Shown here piece by piece: positions 42,562 through 51,464 of a stretch of 64,000 bases of DNA. The DNA lies in NCBI RefSeq assembly GCF_003994485.1, contig NZ_RZNJ01000001.1, forward strand, positions 189,765-253,764, in the 5' to 3' direction. A program made the translations under genes and the position numbers. Positions within the stretch are counted from its first letter, which is position 1. Each line of letters opens with the position of its first letter. Under the pieces are notes generated by a model, which did no database searches, had not been told where the DNA came from, and saw nothing but the letters and a program-made list of their open reading frames with translations. Source of the DNA: Arsenicitalea aurantiaca. GTDB lineage: Bacteria > Pseudomonadota > Alphaproteobacteria > Rhizobiales > Devosiaceae.

Positions 42562-44160
42562 ATGACCGAACTCGCCCCCGCGACCACGAAATCCGCAAAG
42601 ACGCTGCCCTATCAGTCGCGCCGGACCTTTGCGATCATCTCGCACCCGGACGCGGGCAAGACGACGCTGACCGAGCGGCTGCTGGCCGCTTCGGGCGCGA
42701 TCCAGGAGGCCGGACAGGTGCGCGGGCGCTCCAACAAGCGCGCCACGCGCTCGGACTGGATGGAGATCGAGCAGAAGCGCGGCATCTCGATCACCTCTTC
42801 GGTGATGACGTTCGAGCATTCGGGGCTCACCTTCAACCTGCTGGACACGCCGGGGCACTCTGACTTTTCCGAGGACACCTATCGCACGCTGACGGCGGTG
42901 GACGCGGCGGTGATGGTGATCGACCTTGCCAAGGGCATCGAAAGCCAGACGCTGAAACTCTTCGAGGTTTGCCGGCTGCGCGACATCCCGATCGTCACCT
43001 TCGTCAACAAGGTGGACCGGGAGGGCCAGGAGCCGCTCGACATTCTCGATGAAATCGCCTCGACCCTGGCGCTCGACGTGACGCCGATCGTCTGGCCGCT
43101 GGGGCAGGGGGTGGATTTCCGCGGGACGGTCGATCTGGTCGCCGGCGAGGTGCTTTCGCCCTCGGGCGAGGTGATGCGCGAATTCGAGGACGTCGACGAA
43201 TTGCTGCTCGACGAAAAGCTGAACGCGGATCCGGTCATCCGCAATTCGCTCGAGACGCTCGACCTGGCGCGGGCGGGCCTGCCCGAATTCGACCTTGAGA
43301 CGTTCCGCGCGGGCCATCTGACGCCGGTGGTGTTCGGCTCGGCGCTCAAGGGCATTTCGGTGCCGGAACTGCTCGCGGCGCTCGGGGACTGGGCGCCCGA
43401 GCCGCGCCCGCAGCCGGCCGAGCCAACCCCGATCCTGCCGTCCGAGCCCAAGGTTTCGGGGTTCGTCTTCAAGGTGCAGGCCAATATGGATGCCAATCAT
43501 CGCGACCGCGTGGCGTTCGTGCGTCTCTGCTCGGGCACGTTCCGGCGCGGCATGAAGCTGCGCAATGTGCGCACCGGCAAGGACCTCGCGATCGCCAATC
43601 CGATGTTCTTTTTCGGCGCGACGCGCGAAACCGCCGACGAGGCGGTGGCCGGGGACATCGTGGGCATTCCCAATCACGGCTCGCTCAGCGTTGGCGACAC
43701 GCTGACCGAGGGCGCGAGCTTCAAGGTGACGGGCATTCCCAATTTTGCCCCCGAAATCCTGCGGCGGGTGCGGCTGACCGATCCGATCAAGGCCAAGCAG
43801 CTGGGCAAGGCCCTGAGCGATCTGGCCGAAGAGGGCGTGGCACAGGTGTTCCGCCGCATGGTGGGCGCGGACTGGCTGGTGGGCGTCGTCGGGCCGCTGC
43901 AGCTCGAAGTGCTCGCCGCCCGCATCGCCAAGGAATACAACGTGCCCATCACCTTCGAGGATGTGGGCTTCGAGATGGCCCGCTGGGTGGAAGCCGAGGA
44001 CAAGGACGAGCTGAAGCGGTTCATCACCGCCAACAAGCTCGAACTGGCCGAGGACAAGGCGGGCGATCCGATCTTCCTCGCGCAGAACTCCTGGTGGCTG
44101 GCGCGGGCCGAGCGGGACTGGCCGGGCATTCGCTTCTTTGCCACCAAGGAACGGAACTGA
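42562..44160 (+). CDS. prfC: Peptide chain release factor 3
   Basis: 532 residues, normal length for RF3. The GTPase P-loop is ISHPDAGKTTLTERL (27-41), with switch regions RGISITSSVM and DTPGHSDFSEDTYRTL and the NKVD motif at FVNKVDREGQEP. Domains II and III follow (FKVQANMDANHRDRVAFVRLCSG). RF3 is a ribosomal GTPase that recycles RF1 and RF2 after termination. The Shine-Dalgarno is weak and no obvious promoter lies between the preceding terminator and the start. Confidence 0.95.
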   Translation: MTELAPATTKSAKTLPYQSRRTFAIISHPDAGKTTLTERLLAASGAIQEAGQVRGRSNKRATRSDWMEIEQKRGISITSSVMTFEHSGLTFNLLDTPGHSDFSEDTYRTLTAVDAAVMVIDLAKGIESQTLKLFEVCRLRDIPIVTFVNKVDREGQEPLDILDEIASTLALDVTPIVWPLGQGVDFRGTVDLVAGEVLSPSGEVMREFEDVDELLLDEKLNADPVIRNSLETLDLARAGLPEFDLETFRAGHLTPVVFGSALKGISVPELLAALGDWAPEPRPQPAEPTPILPSEPKVSGFVFKVQANMDANHRDRVAFVRLCSGTFRRGMKLRNVRTGKDLAIANPMFFFGATRETADEAVAGDIVGIPNHGSLSVGDTLTEGASFKVTGIPNFAPEILRRVRLTDPIKAKQLGKALSDLAEEGVAQVFRRMVGADWLVGVVGPLQLEVLAARIAKEYNVPITFEDVGFEMARWVEAEDKDELKRFITANKLELAEDKAGDPIFLAQNSWWLARAERDWPGIRFFATKERN

Positions 44161-44174
44161 CCCCCTCCTCCCAT

Positions 44175-44195
44175 CCTCCCCCACGAGGGGGGAGG
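44175..44195 (+). repeat. GC-rich hairpin after prfC
   Basis: CCTCCCCC / GGGGGAGG arms with a 5-nt loop. There is no T-run on either side, so it is a weak terminator at best; it may be a remnant of a dispersed palindrome. Confidence 0.35.
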
Positions 44196-44306
44196 TGCCC
44201 GATTGTGCGTGTGATGGGGTCCTGGTTTGACGGCATCATTGTCGCGCACTGGCGGATCGGCGGCCGGGTTCCTAGATTAGCGGGCAAAGCCCGATAAGGA
44301 ATTCCG

Positions 44307-47213
44307 ATGTCCCATCCCGCCTTCGACCTCTTGCGCGAGCAGTCCGTTCCCGAAGTCAATTCGACCGCCCGCTTCTACCGGCACAGGAAAACCGGGGCCG
44401 AAGTGCTCTCGCTCGCCAATGACGACGAGAACAAGGTGTTCGGCATCACCTTCAAGACGCCGCCCGCCGACTCGACCGGCGTGGCCCATATTCTGGAACA
44501 TTCGGTGCTGTGCGGGAGCCGGAAATATCCGGTCAAGAAGCCGTTCGTGGAGATGCTGAAGGGCTCGCTGCAGACCTTCCTCAACGCGATGACCTTCCCC
44601 GAAAAGACCGCCTATCCGGTGGCGAGCCAGAACCTGCAGGACTTCTACAATCTGGTGGACGTCTATCTCGACGCGGTCTTCTTCCCGCTGATCTCGGAGG
44701 ACACTTTCCGCCAGGAAGGGTGGCATTACGAGCTCGAGGCGAGCCAGGCGCCGCTGAAGTTCAAGGGCGTCGTCTTCAACGAGATGAAGGGCGCCTATTC
44801 CTCCCCGAGCGCGGTCCTGTCCAAGGCGAGCCAGCTCTCGCTCTATCCCGACACGACCTATGGGGTGAATTCGGGCGGCGATCCCACGGCGATCCCGGAC
44901 CTCAGCTATGAGGCGTTCCGCGATTTTCACGAGCGGTTCTACCATCCTTCCAATGCAAGGATCGTCTTTTACGGGGACGATCCGGAGGCGGGGCGGCTCG
45001 AGATGCTCGAAGCCTATCTGGGGCAGTTCGAGGCTCGCGAAGTGGATGCCGCGATTGCGCCGCAGCCGCGCTTTGCCGAGCCGCGCCGGATCGAGCAGAC
45101 CTACGCGGCAAGCGAGGCGGAGGCCGGCCGCAAGACAGGCATGGTGACGGTCAACTGGATGCTCGACCGGTTCGAAAATGCCGAGGAGGCTTTGGCGCTC
45201 AGCGTGCTCGAACAGGCGCTGGTGGGCAATTCCGCCGCGCCGCTGCGCAAGGCGCTGACCGATTCCGGGCTCGGGGAGGGGCTGACGGGCAGCGGGCTCG
45301 TCGCCGATTTCTACCAGCCCATGTTCACCGTCGGGCTCAAGGGGATCGCCGAGGGCGATGCCGAAAAGGTCGAGGCGCTGATCCTTTCGACCCTCGAGCG
45401 GCTTGCGGCGGACGGTATCGACGAGGGAACGGTGGCCTCGGCGCTCAATACGCTCGAATTCGCGCTCCGGGAAAACAATACCGGATCCTATCCGCGCGGC
45501 CTCTCGATCATGTTCCGGACCATGCGGACGTGGCTGCATGGTGAGGATCCGCTCGAGCCGCTGGCCTTCGAAGCGCCGCTTCAGGCGCTCAAGGAGAGGC
45601 TTGCCGCGGGGGCGCCGATCTTTTCGGACCTGATCAGGCGGCATCTGCTCACCAACACCCATCGGACGACCGTGTCGCTGAAGGCCGATCCCGGGCAGGG
45701 GGCGCGCGAAGCGGCCGAAGAGCGGGCCCGGCTCGACGCGGCCAAGGCGGCGATGGACGAACGGGCGCTCGCGGAGATCCGCGAGGTCGAAGCACGGCTC
45801 AAGACGCTGCAGGCGACCCCGGACAGGCCAGAGGACCTGGCGCGGATCCCGACCCTGCAGCTCGGCGATCTGCCTGCCGAGAACAAGGAAATCCCGATTT
45901 CGGTCAGCGCGCTTGCAGGCGTGCAGTACTTCCGCCACGAACAGCCGACCAATGGCATCGTCTATCTCGATCTCGGTTTCGACCTCAGGACGCTGGCGCC
46001 CGAGCGGCTCGCCTATATCCCGATCTTCAGCCGGGCGCTGCTGCAGACGGGCACGGCGAAGGCCGATTTCGTGGCGCTGAGCCAGCGGATCGGACGGTCG
46101 ACGGGCGGCATCTATCCCTCGCGCTGGCATTCGGCCAAGGCCGCGGGCGGCACGGCGAGCTGGCTCTTTCTTCGCGCAAAGGCGACGGCGGACAAGGGCG
46201 CAGAGCTGCTCGATATCTTGAGCGAAGTGGTGCTGACCGCCCGGCTCGACAATCGCGAGCGCATCAAGCAGATGGTGCTCGAGGAGAAGGCAGGCTTCGA
46301 AAGCCGCCTTGCGCCGGCGGGCAACGGCATCGTCAGCACGCGGCTGCGCGCATCGCTGCACGCTTCGGACTGGGTGGCCGAGCAGATGGGCGGGGTGAGC
46401 TATCTCTTTTTCCTGCGCAGTCTTGCCGAAAGGATCGAAACCGATTGGGGCGGGGTCGCGGCCGATCTCGAGGCGATCCGCACTGTGCTCGTCGACCGGG
46501 CGCGCATGGTGGTCAATGTGACGGCCGAGGACCGGTTGATCGCCGATTTCGAGCCGGGGCTGAGGGGCATGCTCGAGACCCTGCCCGAACGCGGCGGGGA
46601 CCATCTCGACTGGCCGGTGAGCCCGAGGACGAATGAGGGGCTGAGCTTTCCCGGGCAGGTCAATTATGTGGGCAAGGGCGGGGACCTCTACGGGCTCGGC
46701 TACACCCGCACGGCGGCGACCTCGGTGGTGCTGCGGCACCTGCAGACGACCTATCTCTGGGACAAGGTGCGGGTAGAGGGCGGAGCCTATGGCGGGTCGG
46801 CCGGGTTCGACCCCTTCACCGGCGGGTTCGTCTTCGTCTCCTATCGCGACCCCAATCTGCTCGAGACCCTCGACGTCTATGACGGGGCGGCGGCGTTCCT
46901 GCGCGAGCCGATCGGGGAGGCCGAGCTCAAGAGCTCGATCATCGGGGCGATCGGGCAGATCGACCGCTACATGCTGCCCGACGCCAAGGGTTTTACCTCG
47001 ATGGCGCGCTATCTGATGGAAGACACCGTGCATGCGCGGCAGGAACGGCGCGAGGAGGTGCTGGGCGCAAGCGTGGCCGATTTCCATCGGCTCGCCGATG
47101 CGCTCGATGCGTTGAAATCGAGCGGGCGGGTGGTGGTGCTCGGCTCGGAGACGGCTTTGCAGGAGGCCAATGCGGCACGCGCCGGCTTGCTCTCGCTCAC
47201 AAAGGTGCTCTGA
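44307..47213 (+). CDS. M16C metallopeptidase (presequence protease/PreP-like)
   Basis: 968 residues, typical for single-chain M16C proteases. The inverted zinc motif HILEH (61-65) is in the first domain, with the downstream Glu in VVFNEMKGAYSSP. Further family segments are SLQTFLNAMTFPEKTAYPVAS and the C-terminal VRVEGGAYGGSAGFDPFTGGFVFVSYRDP. These enzymes degrade short unfolded peptides such as free targeting or signal peptides. Located after prfC; the 146-bp gap holds only a hairpin. Confidence 0.9.
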   Translation: MSHPAFDLLREQSVPEVNSTARFYRHRKTGAEVLSLANDDENKVFGITFKTPPADSTGVAHILEHSVLCGSRKYPVKKPFVEMLKGSLQTFLNAMTFPEKTAYPVASQNLQDFYNLVDVYLDAVFFPLISEDTFRQEGWHYELEASQAPLKFKGVVFNEMKGAYSSPSAVLSKASQLSLYPDTTYGVNSGGDPTAIPDLSYEAFRDFHERFYHPSNARIVFYGDDPEAGRLEMLEAYLGQFEAREVDAAIAPQPRFAEPRRIEQTYAASEAEAGRKTGMVTVNWMLDRFENAEEALALSVLEQALVGNSAAPLRKALTDSGLGEGLTGSGLVADFYQPMFTVGLKGIAEGDAEKVEALILSTLERLAADGIDEGTVASALNTLEFALRENNTGSYPRGLSIMFRTMRTWLHGEDPLEPLAFEAPLQALKERLAAGAPIFSDLIRRHLLTNTHRTTVSLKADPGQGAREAAEERARLDAAKAAMDERALAEIREVEARLKTLQATPDRPEDLARIPTLQLGDLPAENKEIPISVSALAGVQYFRHEQPTNGIVYLDLGFDLRTLAPERLAYIPIFSRALLQTGTAKADFVALSQRIGRSTGGIYPSRWHSAKAAGGTASWLFLRAKATADKGAELLDILSEVVLTARLDNRERIKQMVLEEKAGFESRLAPAGNGIVSTRLRASLHASDWVAEQMGGVSYLFFLRSLAERIETDWGGVAADLEAIRTVLVDRARMVVNVTAEDRLIADFEPGLRGMLETLPERGGDHLDWPVSPRTNEGLSFPGQVNYVGKGGDLYGLGYTRTAATSVVLRHLQTTYLWDKVRVEGGAYGGSAGFDPFTGGFVFVSYRDPNLLETLDVYDGAAAFLREPIGEAELKSSIIGAIGQIDRYMLPDAKGFTSMARYLMEDTVHARQERREEVLGASVADFHRLADALDALKSSGRVVVLGSETALQEANAARAGLLSLTKVL

Positions 47214-47218
47214 GGCGG

Positions 47219-47245
47219 GGAACCCCGGCAGCGGCGCGGGGTTCC
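47219..47245 (+). terminator. Possible terminator hairpin after the M16 gene
   Basis: GGAACCCC and GGGGTTCC form an 8-bp stem with an 11-nt loop, followed by CTCCTCC rather than a T-run. Weak candidate. Confidence 0.3.
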
Positions 47246-47272
47246 TCCTCCATCATCTTAAGGAGACGCGAA

Positions 47273-47575
47273 ATGGTGCAGAAAGCTCTCTATGTCCGCC
47301 TCAAGCCCAAGCCCGGCAAGGCGGAGGCGCTCGAGGCCTTTCTCGCCGCCGCACAGCCGCTCGTCGAGGCCGAGCCGGACACGACCGTCTGGTTCGCGCT
47401 GCGCGAGGACGATGGCAGCTATTCGATCTTCGACGGCTTTCCCTCCGAGGAGGGGCGGGCGGCCCATCTTGCGGGCATGGTCGCCGAGGCGCTCGGCGCA
47501 AAATCGGACGAACTGCTCAGCGCCCCGCCCGAAATCCACAAGATCGACGTGCTCGCCTTCAAGGTGCCGAAATAG
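47273..47575 (+). CDS. Antibiotic biosynthesis monooxygenase (ABM) domain protein
   Basis: 100 residues of the ferredoxin-like ABM fold: LYVRLKPKPGKAEALEAFLAAA, TTVWFALREDDGSYSIFDGFPSEEGRAAHL and KIDVLAFKVPK. Such single-domain dimers include YgiN-like quinol monooxygenases and stress-linked proteins. AAGGAG 7 nt before the ATG. Function not assignable beyond family. Confidence 0.82.
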   Translation: MVQKALYVRLKPKPGKAEALEAFLAAAQPLVEAEPDTTVWFALREDDGSYSIFDGFPSEEGRAAHLAGMVAEALGAKSDELLSAPPEIHKIDVLAFKVPK

Positions 47576-47621
47576 CGGTCGGGCCTGAACCGGCGCGGGA
47601 TTGACGGCGTTACCGATCACC

Positions 47622-48623
47622 ATGGCCAGCCCGCTCCTCGACCGTCATCTTCATCTCAAGGCGATCGATACCTTCATCGATCCGGTACAGCCCCGCGAGC
47701 GGGCGATCATCACCCATGGCCATGCCGACCATGCCCGCTCGGGGCATGGAGCGGTGCTGGCGACCCCCGACACCATCGCGATCATGAAGACGCGCTACGG
47801 CGAAGCGTGCGCGGGCAGTTTCCAGCCGGTGGAGTATGGCGAGCCCGTCAGCATCGACGATGTACGGATCACGCTCCATCCGGCCGGCCATGTGCTCGGC
47901 AGCGCGCAGGTGCTGATCGAGCACAGGGGGCAGCGCGTGGTGGTGACGGGCGACTACAAGCGCCTGCCCGACCGCACTGCGGCGCCCTTTGAACTGGTGC
48001 CCTGCGACCTGCTGGTCACCGAGGCAACCTTCGGATTGCCGGTCTTCCAGCACCCGGCGCCGAGCGACGAGATCGCCCGGCTTGTCCGCTCGCTCGAGGC
48101 GAACCCCGATCGAGCCCATCTCATCGGCGCCTATGCGCTGGGGAAAGCGCAGCGGGTGATCAGCCTTCTGCGCGAAGGCGGGCACGATGCGCCGATCTAT
48201 CTGCACGGCGCCCTTCTGAGGCTCTGCGCGCTCTATGAGGAGCGGGGCATCCCGCTCGGGGATCTGCGACCGGCGACGGGGGTGGCCAAGCCCGAGCTTG
48301 CGGGCCGGGTGGTGATCGCGCCGCCCTCGGCGCTCAAGGATCGCTGGAGCCGGCGCCTGCCCGATCCGGTGCTCGCCATGGCTTCGGGCTGGATGAGCGT
48401 CAAGCAGCGGGCCCGGCAGCGCGGCGTCGAGCTGCCGCTGATCATTTCTGACCACGCGGACTGGAACGAGCTGCGTGAAACTATTGCCGATACGGGCGCC
48501 GAAACGATCTGGGTGACCCATGGGCGCGAAGATGCGCTCGTCTATCACTGCCGCCAGCAGGGGCTCGTTGCCGAACCGCTCAACATCCAGGGCTATGAAG
48601 AGGGGGAGGAGGACGAGAGGTGA
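47622..48623 (+). CDS. Ligase-associated DNA exonuclease (metallo-beta-lactamase fold)
   Basis: 333 residues. The MBL metal motif is HGHADHARSGH (32-42), and YVLGSAQ-type HPAGHVLGSAQ and TGDYKRLPD supply further ligands. The C-terminal beta-CASP-like half contains DHADWNELRETI and WVTHGRED. Homologs are SNM1/Pso2-related nucleases next to ATP-dependent ligases. The ATG at 47622 is preferred over a TTG 21 nt upstream. The stop overlaps the ligase start (GTGA), implying a functional pair in DNA repair. Confidence 0.88.
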   Translation: MASPLLDRHLHLKAIDTFIDPVQPRERAIITHGHADHARSGHGAVLATPDTIAIMKTRYGEACAGSFQPVEYGEPVSIDDVRITLHPAGHVLGSAQVLIEHRGQRVVVTGDYKRLPDRTAAPFELVPCDLLVTEATFGLPVFQHPAPSDEIARLVRSLEANPDRAHLIGAYALGKAQRVISLLREGGHDAPIYLHGALLRLCALYEERGIPLGDLRPATGVAKPELAGRVVIAPPSALKDRWSRRLPDPVLAMASGWMSVKQRARQRGVELPLIISDHADWNELRETIADTGAETIWVTHGREDALVYHCRQQGLVAEPLNIQGYEEGEEDER

Positions 48624-50197
48624 AGGCCTTCGCCCAATTGCTCGAACTGCTCGCCCTGACCCCGTCGCGCAACCGCAAGATTGCCGCGCTCGCCGAATAT
48701 TTCGCCAAGACGCCCGACCCCGATCGCGGCTATGCGCTGGCGGTGCTGACCGGGGCGCTGAGCTTCCGGAACGTGAAGCCCGCCAAGCTCAAGGAGATCG
48801 TTCTTGGGGAAGTCGACCCCCATCTCTTCGCGCTCTCCTACGATTATGTGGGGGATCTGGGGGAAACCATCGCGCTCATCTGGCCCCATCACGGGGGCAC
48901 CGAGGAGCTGCCGTCGCTCACCGATCTCATCGAACTCTTCAACACGACATCGAAGGGGGAATTGCCCCGGCTGATCTCGTCGCTCCTGACCCGGGCGGAG
49001 ATCAACGAGCGCTGGGCGGTGGTGAAACTGGCAACCGGGGCCTTGCGCATCGGCGTGTCGGCGCGGCTCGCCAAAACGGCGCTCGCCGAGATGAGCGGCA
49101 AGGATCTGCAGGCCATCGAAGAGGTTTGGCACGGTCTCAGAATCCCTTACGCCGAACTCTTCACATGGCTTGAGGATCGGGGAGAGCGGCCCGACATCGA
49201 CCATGCGGCGCGCTTCCATCCGATGATGCTCTCGAACCCGATCGACGAGGCGCGAGATCTTGAAAAGCTCGACCCCGCCGATTTCTCGGCCGAATGGAAG
49301 TGGGACGGCATAAGGGTGCAGCTCGTCGCGGCGCGGGGAAACGTGTCGCTCTTTTCGCGGACGGGAGACGATATCGGTCCGGCCTTCCCCGACGTCGTCG
49401 AGGCGATGATGGGCGACGCGGTGCTCGATGGCGAGCTTCTGGTGGGCGCCGATTTCGCGCCCGGCCCGTTCAACGACCTGCAGCAGCGTCTCAACCGCAA
49501 GGTTGCGAGCCCCAAGCACCTCAAGGACCTGCCGGCCTTCGTGCGTGTCTACGACATGCTGTTCGATGGCAGCGAGGACATCCGCGCGCTCGAATGGACC
49601 GAAAGGCGCGCGCGGCTCGAAGCGTTCTTTACCCGCCACAGGCAGACCCGGCTCGATCTCTCCGAGGTGCTGGACTTTGGGGACTGGCCGACGCTTGCCG
49701 AGCACAGGCGGCGCGGGGCCGACGAGCACGGGCATGAGGGTGTCATGGTCAAGCTCCGGACCTCGCCCTATGTGCCGGGGCGGCCCAAAGGCCTATGGTA
49801 CAAATGGAAGCGCGACCCCAATCTGGTCGATGCGATCCTGATGTATGCCCAGCGCGGGCACGGCAAGCGCAGCTCGTTTTATTCGGACTTCACCTTCGGG
49901 GTCTGGAAGGGCAATGAGATCGTGCCGATCGGCAAGGCCTATTTCGGGTTCACCGATGCGGAGCTGAAGCAGCTCGACAAATGGGTGCGTACCCATACGC
50001 TGCAGGCGTTCGGGCCGGTGCGGGAAGTCGAGAAGTCGCTGGTGTTCGAGGTGGCGTTCGACAGCGCGCAGGAATCGGCGCGGCACAAATCGGGCGTGGC
50101 GCTGCGCTTTCCGCGCATCAACCGGATCCGCTGGGACAAGCCCGCGGGGGAAGCAGCAACCCTCGAGGAGATGCAGGTGTTCATCGGCGCGACCTAG
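48620..50197 (+). CDS. ATP-dependent DNA ligase (exonuclease-associated)
   Basis: 525 residues with a GTG start. An N-terminal alpha-helical DNA-binding domain spans ~1-200. The nucleotidyltransferase domain carries the adenylated Lys227 in EWKWDGIRVQL, with VLDGELLVGADF and GHEGVMVKLRTSPYVPGRPKGLWYKWKRD as motifs III and IV/V. The C-terminal OB domain ends near LRFPRINRIRWDKP. It belongs to the LigB/Lhr-cluster type that works with the MBL exonuclease. The helicase and PdeM phosphoesterase that often complete this set are not in the window. Confidence 0.9.
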   Translation: MKAFAQLLELLALTPSRNRKIAALAEYFAKTPDPDRGYALAVLTGALSFRNVKPAKLKEIVLGEVDPHLFALSYDYVGDLGETIALIWPHHGGTEELPSLTDLIELFNTTSKGELPRLISSLLTRAEINERWAVVKLATGALRIGVSARLAKTALAEMSGKDLQAIEEVWHGLRIPYAELFTWLEDRGERPDIDHAARFHPMMLSNPIDEARDLEKLDPADFSAEWKWDGIRVQLVAARGNVSLFSRTGDDIGPAFPDVVEAMMGDAVLDGELLVGADFAPGPFNDLQQRLNRKVASPKHLKDLPAFVRVYDMLFDGSEDIRALEWTERRARLEAFFTRHRQTRLDLSEVLDFGDWPTLAEHRRRGADEHGHEGVMVKLRTSPYVPGRPKGLWYKWKRDPNLVDAILMYAQRGHGKRSSFYSDFTFGVWKGNEIVPIGKAYFGFTDAELKQLDKWVRTHTLQAFGPVREVEKSLVFEVAFDSAQESARHKSGVALRFPRINRIRWDKPAGEAATLEEMQVFIGAT

Positions 50198-50231
50198 CGC
50201 ACCGATCGTCCGACAGGGAAAGGGATGGCTC

Positions 50232-50510
50232 ATGTCCTCCACTTCGATCAACAGACGTATAGAAGAGCTCGAGCGCCGCATGCAGGCGGCGGCCGAGGCC
50301 GAGGATTTCGAACTGGCCGCGCGCCTGCGCGATGAGCTGCAGCGCTGGAAGGGCGAGGCCGAAGCCGGCACGCCCGAAGTGCGCCAGCCGCCCCCGGGGC
50401 AGATGGGGCTCGGCACGCACGTGCCGGTGGTCGCCCCGCCGACGGGCTGGACCCGGCCGAAAAAGCCGGATCCAATGACGGCAGGCCACAAGCCGCGCGG
50501 CAAGCGCTGA
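50232..50510 (+). CDS. UvrB/UvrC motif-containing protein
   Basis: 92 residues. The N-terminal ~40 residues are a UVR coiled-coil motif (INRRIEELERRMQAAAEAEDFELAARLRDEL), as in the UvrB-UvrC contact segment. The rest is Pro/Gly-rich and basic (PTGWTRPKKPDPMTAGHKPRG). It follows the ligase by 34 bp and may be a small repair-associated adaptor, or a general protein-interaction module. Confidence 0.78.
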   Translation: MSSTSINRRIEELERRMQAAAEAEDFELAARLRDELQRWKGEAEAGTPEVRQPPPGQMGLGTHVPVVAPPTGWTRPKKPDPMTAGHKPRGKR

Positions 50511-50603
50511 GGGGGAGGGACGCCCGCTCCCGGATGTCGGGGCGGTTTACCATGGCTCTGGAGGGGGGCTCGGGCAGGCCATCAGAGGCGGCCTCGAAGG
50601 CTT

Positions 50604-50627
50604 AACCCCCAGGATTTCCGGGGGTTT
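50604..50627 (+). terminator. Intrinsic terminator after the UVR-motif gene
   Basis: AACCCCC / GGGGGTT stem with a 9-nt loop and a TTTT tail. Confidence 0.6.
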
Positions 50628-50658
50628 TCGAGGGGTGTCATCTTTGTCATGGAGGTCG

Positions 50659-50687
50659 TTGACAGGGGCAGGATTTGCCCCTATTTT
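50659..50687 (+). promoter_or_regulatory. rpmJ promoter with palindrome in the spacer
   Basis: TTGACA (50659-50664) and TATTTT (50682-50687) are exactly 17 bp apart. The spacer is filled by a perfect inverted repeat AGGGGCA-N5-TGCCCCT (50664-50682), which could be an operator. It is 57 bp before the rpmJ start. Confidence 0.6.
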
Positions 50688-50743
50688 CCGCGCCAATTGG
50701 TGGGCGCGCGGCGCCTCTTTTTATTTCTGATCGAGGTCCGACG

Positions 50744-50869
50744 ATGAAGATCCGCAATTCCCTCAAGGCCCTGATGGGCCGGCACCGTGCCAACAAGCTG
50801 GTCCGCCGCCGCGGCCGCATCTACATCATCAACAAGGTCGACAAGCGCTTCAAGGCCCGCCAGGGCTGA
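50744..50869 (+). CDS. rpmJ: 50S ribosomal protein L36 (41-residue, Cys-free type)
   Basis: 41 residues, [20 protein letters not shown]..., ending RFKARQG. It lacks the zinc-binding Cys residues of the short L36 form and matches the type usual in Rhizobiales. It sits alone with its own promoter and terminator. Confidence 0.95.
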   Translation: MKIRNSLKALMGRHRANKLVRRRGRIYIINKVDKRFKARQG

Positions 50870-50874
50870 GGCGT

Positions 50875-50943
50875 AGGCCCCAATGGGGCCTGGCGATCGC
50901 GTGGCTTAGAAGGGTCCGCCGAGAGGCGGGCCCTTTTGCTTTT
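50875..50943 (+). terminator. rpmJ terminator region (two hairpins)
   Basis: A first hairpin AGGCCCC-AAT-GGGGCCT (50875-50891) is followed by the main one, AAGGGTCCGCC / GGCGGGCCCTT (50910-50935) with a GAGA loop, one G-T pair and TTTTGCTTTT downstream. Confidence 0.8.
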
Positions 50944-51020
50944 GGCGACCCGATGAGACCATGGTCGGTCTTGTTTCGGACCGATTGGCAGGCTCTGCTG
51001 CAGAAAAAAGGAGCACGCAG

Positions 51021-51461
51021 GTGTTCAATTCGAGGAGTATCGGCATCAGGATCGGGCGGCCTTTCGGCGAGGTTTACGCCTTTTTGAGCGAGCCACGGAA
51101 TTTCCCGAGCTGGGGCCCGATGCATGGCGACCATTTCGAGCATCTGGGCGGGCGGGACTATCTGGTCGACCTGCCGGGCGGGCGGGCCGTCATGACGTTT
51201 GCCGCGCCAAATAGCCATGGGGTGCTCGACTTCACGGTGACCCATGCCGATCGTCCGCCATTGAAGACGCCGGCGCGGCTGCACCCCAATGACGAGGGGT
51301 GCGAGCTGACGATGCTCCTGCAGCAGCGGCGGGGCGTGACCGACGCGCAATTTGCGTCCGAGGTCGAATGGATGTCCACCGACCTCGAAACGCTCAAGAG
51401 CCTGCTCGAGAGCCGTGCCCCGGCGGAACCGGTCCGCCGCGAGCGCCAGACCGAGCCCTGA
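51021..51461 (+). CDS. SRPBCC/START-like domain protein
   Basis: 146 residues. GTG start with AAGGAG upstream. The sequence RPFGEVYAFLSEPRNFPSWGP is the typical opening helix-loop of polyketide cyclase/SRPBCC folds, followed by a beta-sheet and a C-terminal helix (ASEVEWMSTDLETLKSLL). Likely binds a hydrophobic ligand; function unknown. Convergent with pyk, 3 bp apart. Confidence 0.75.
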   Translation: MFNSRSIGIRIGRPFGEVYAFLSEPRNFPSWGPMHGDHFEHLGGRDYLVDLPGGRAVMTFAAPNSHGVLDFTVTHADRPPLKTPARLHPNDEGCELTMLLQQRRGVTDAQFASEVEWMSTDLETLKSLLESRAPAEPVRRERQTEP

Positions 51462-51464
51462 GCC

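Noticed and set aside
42305-42598. 97-codon minus-strand frame opposite the prfC leader
   Set aside because: Crosses the terminator and the small ORF, no ribosome site or domain.
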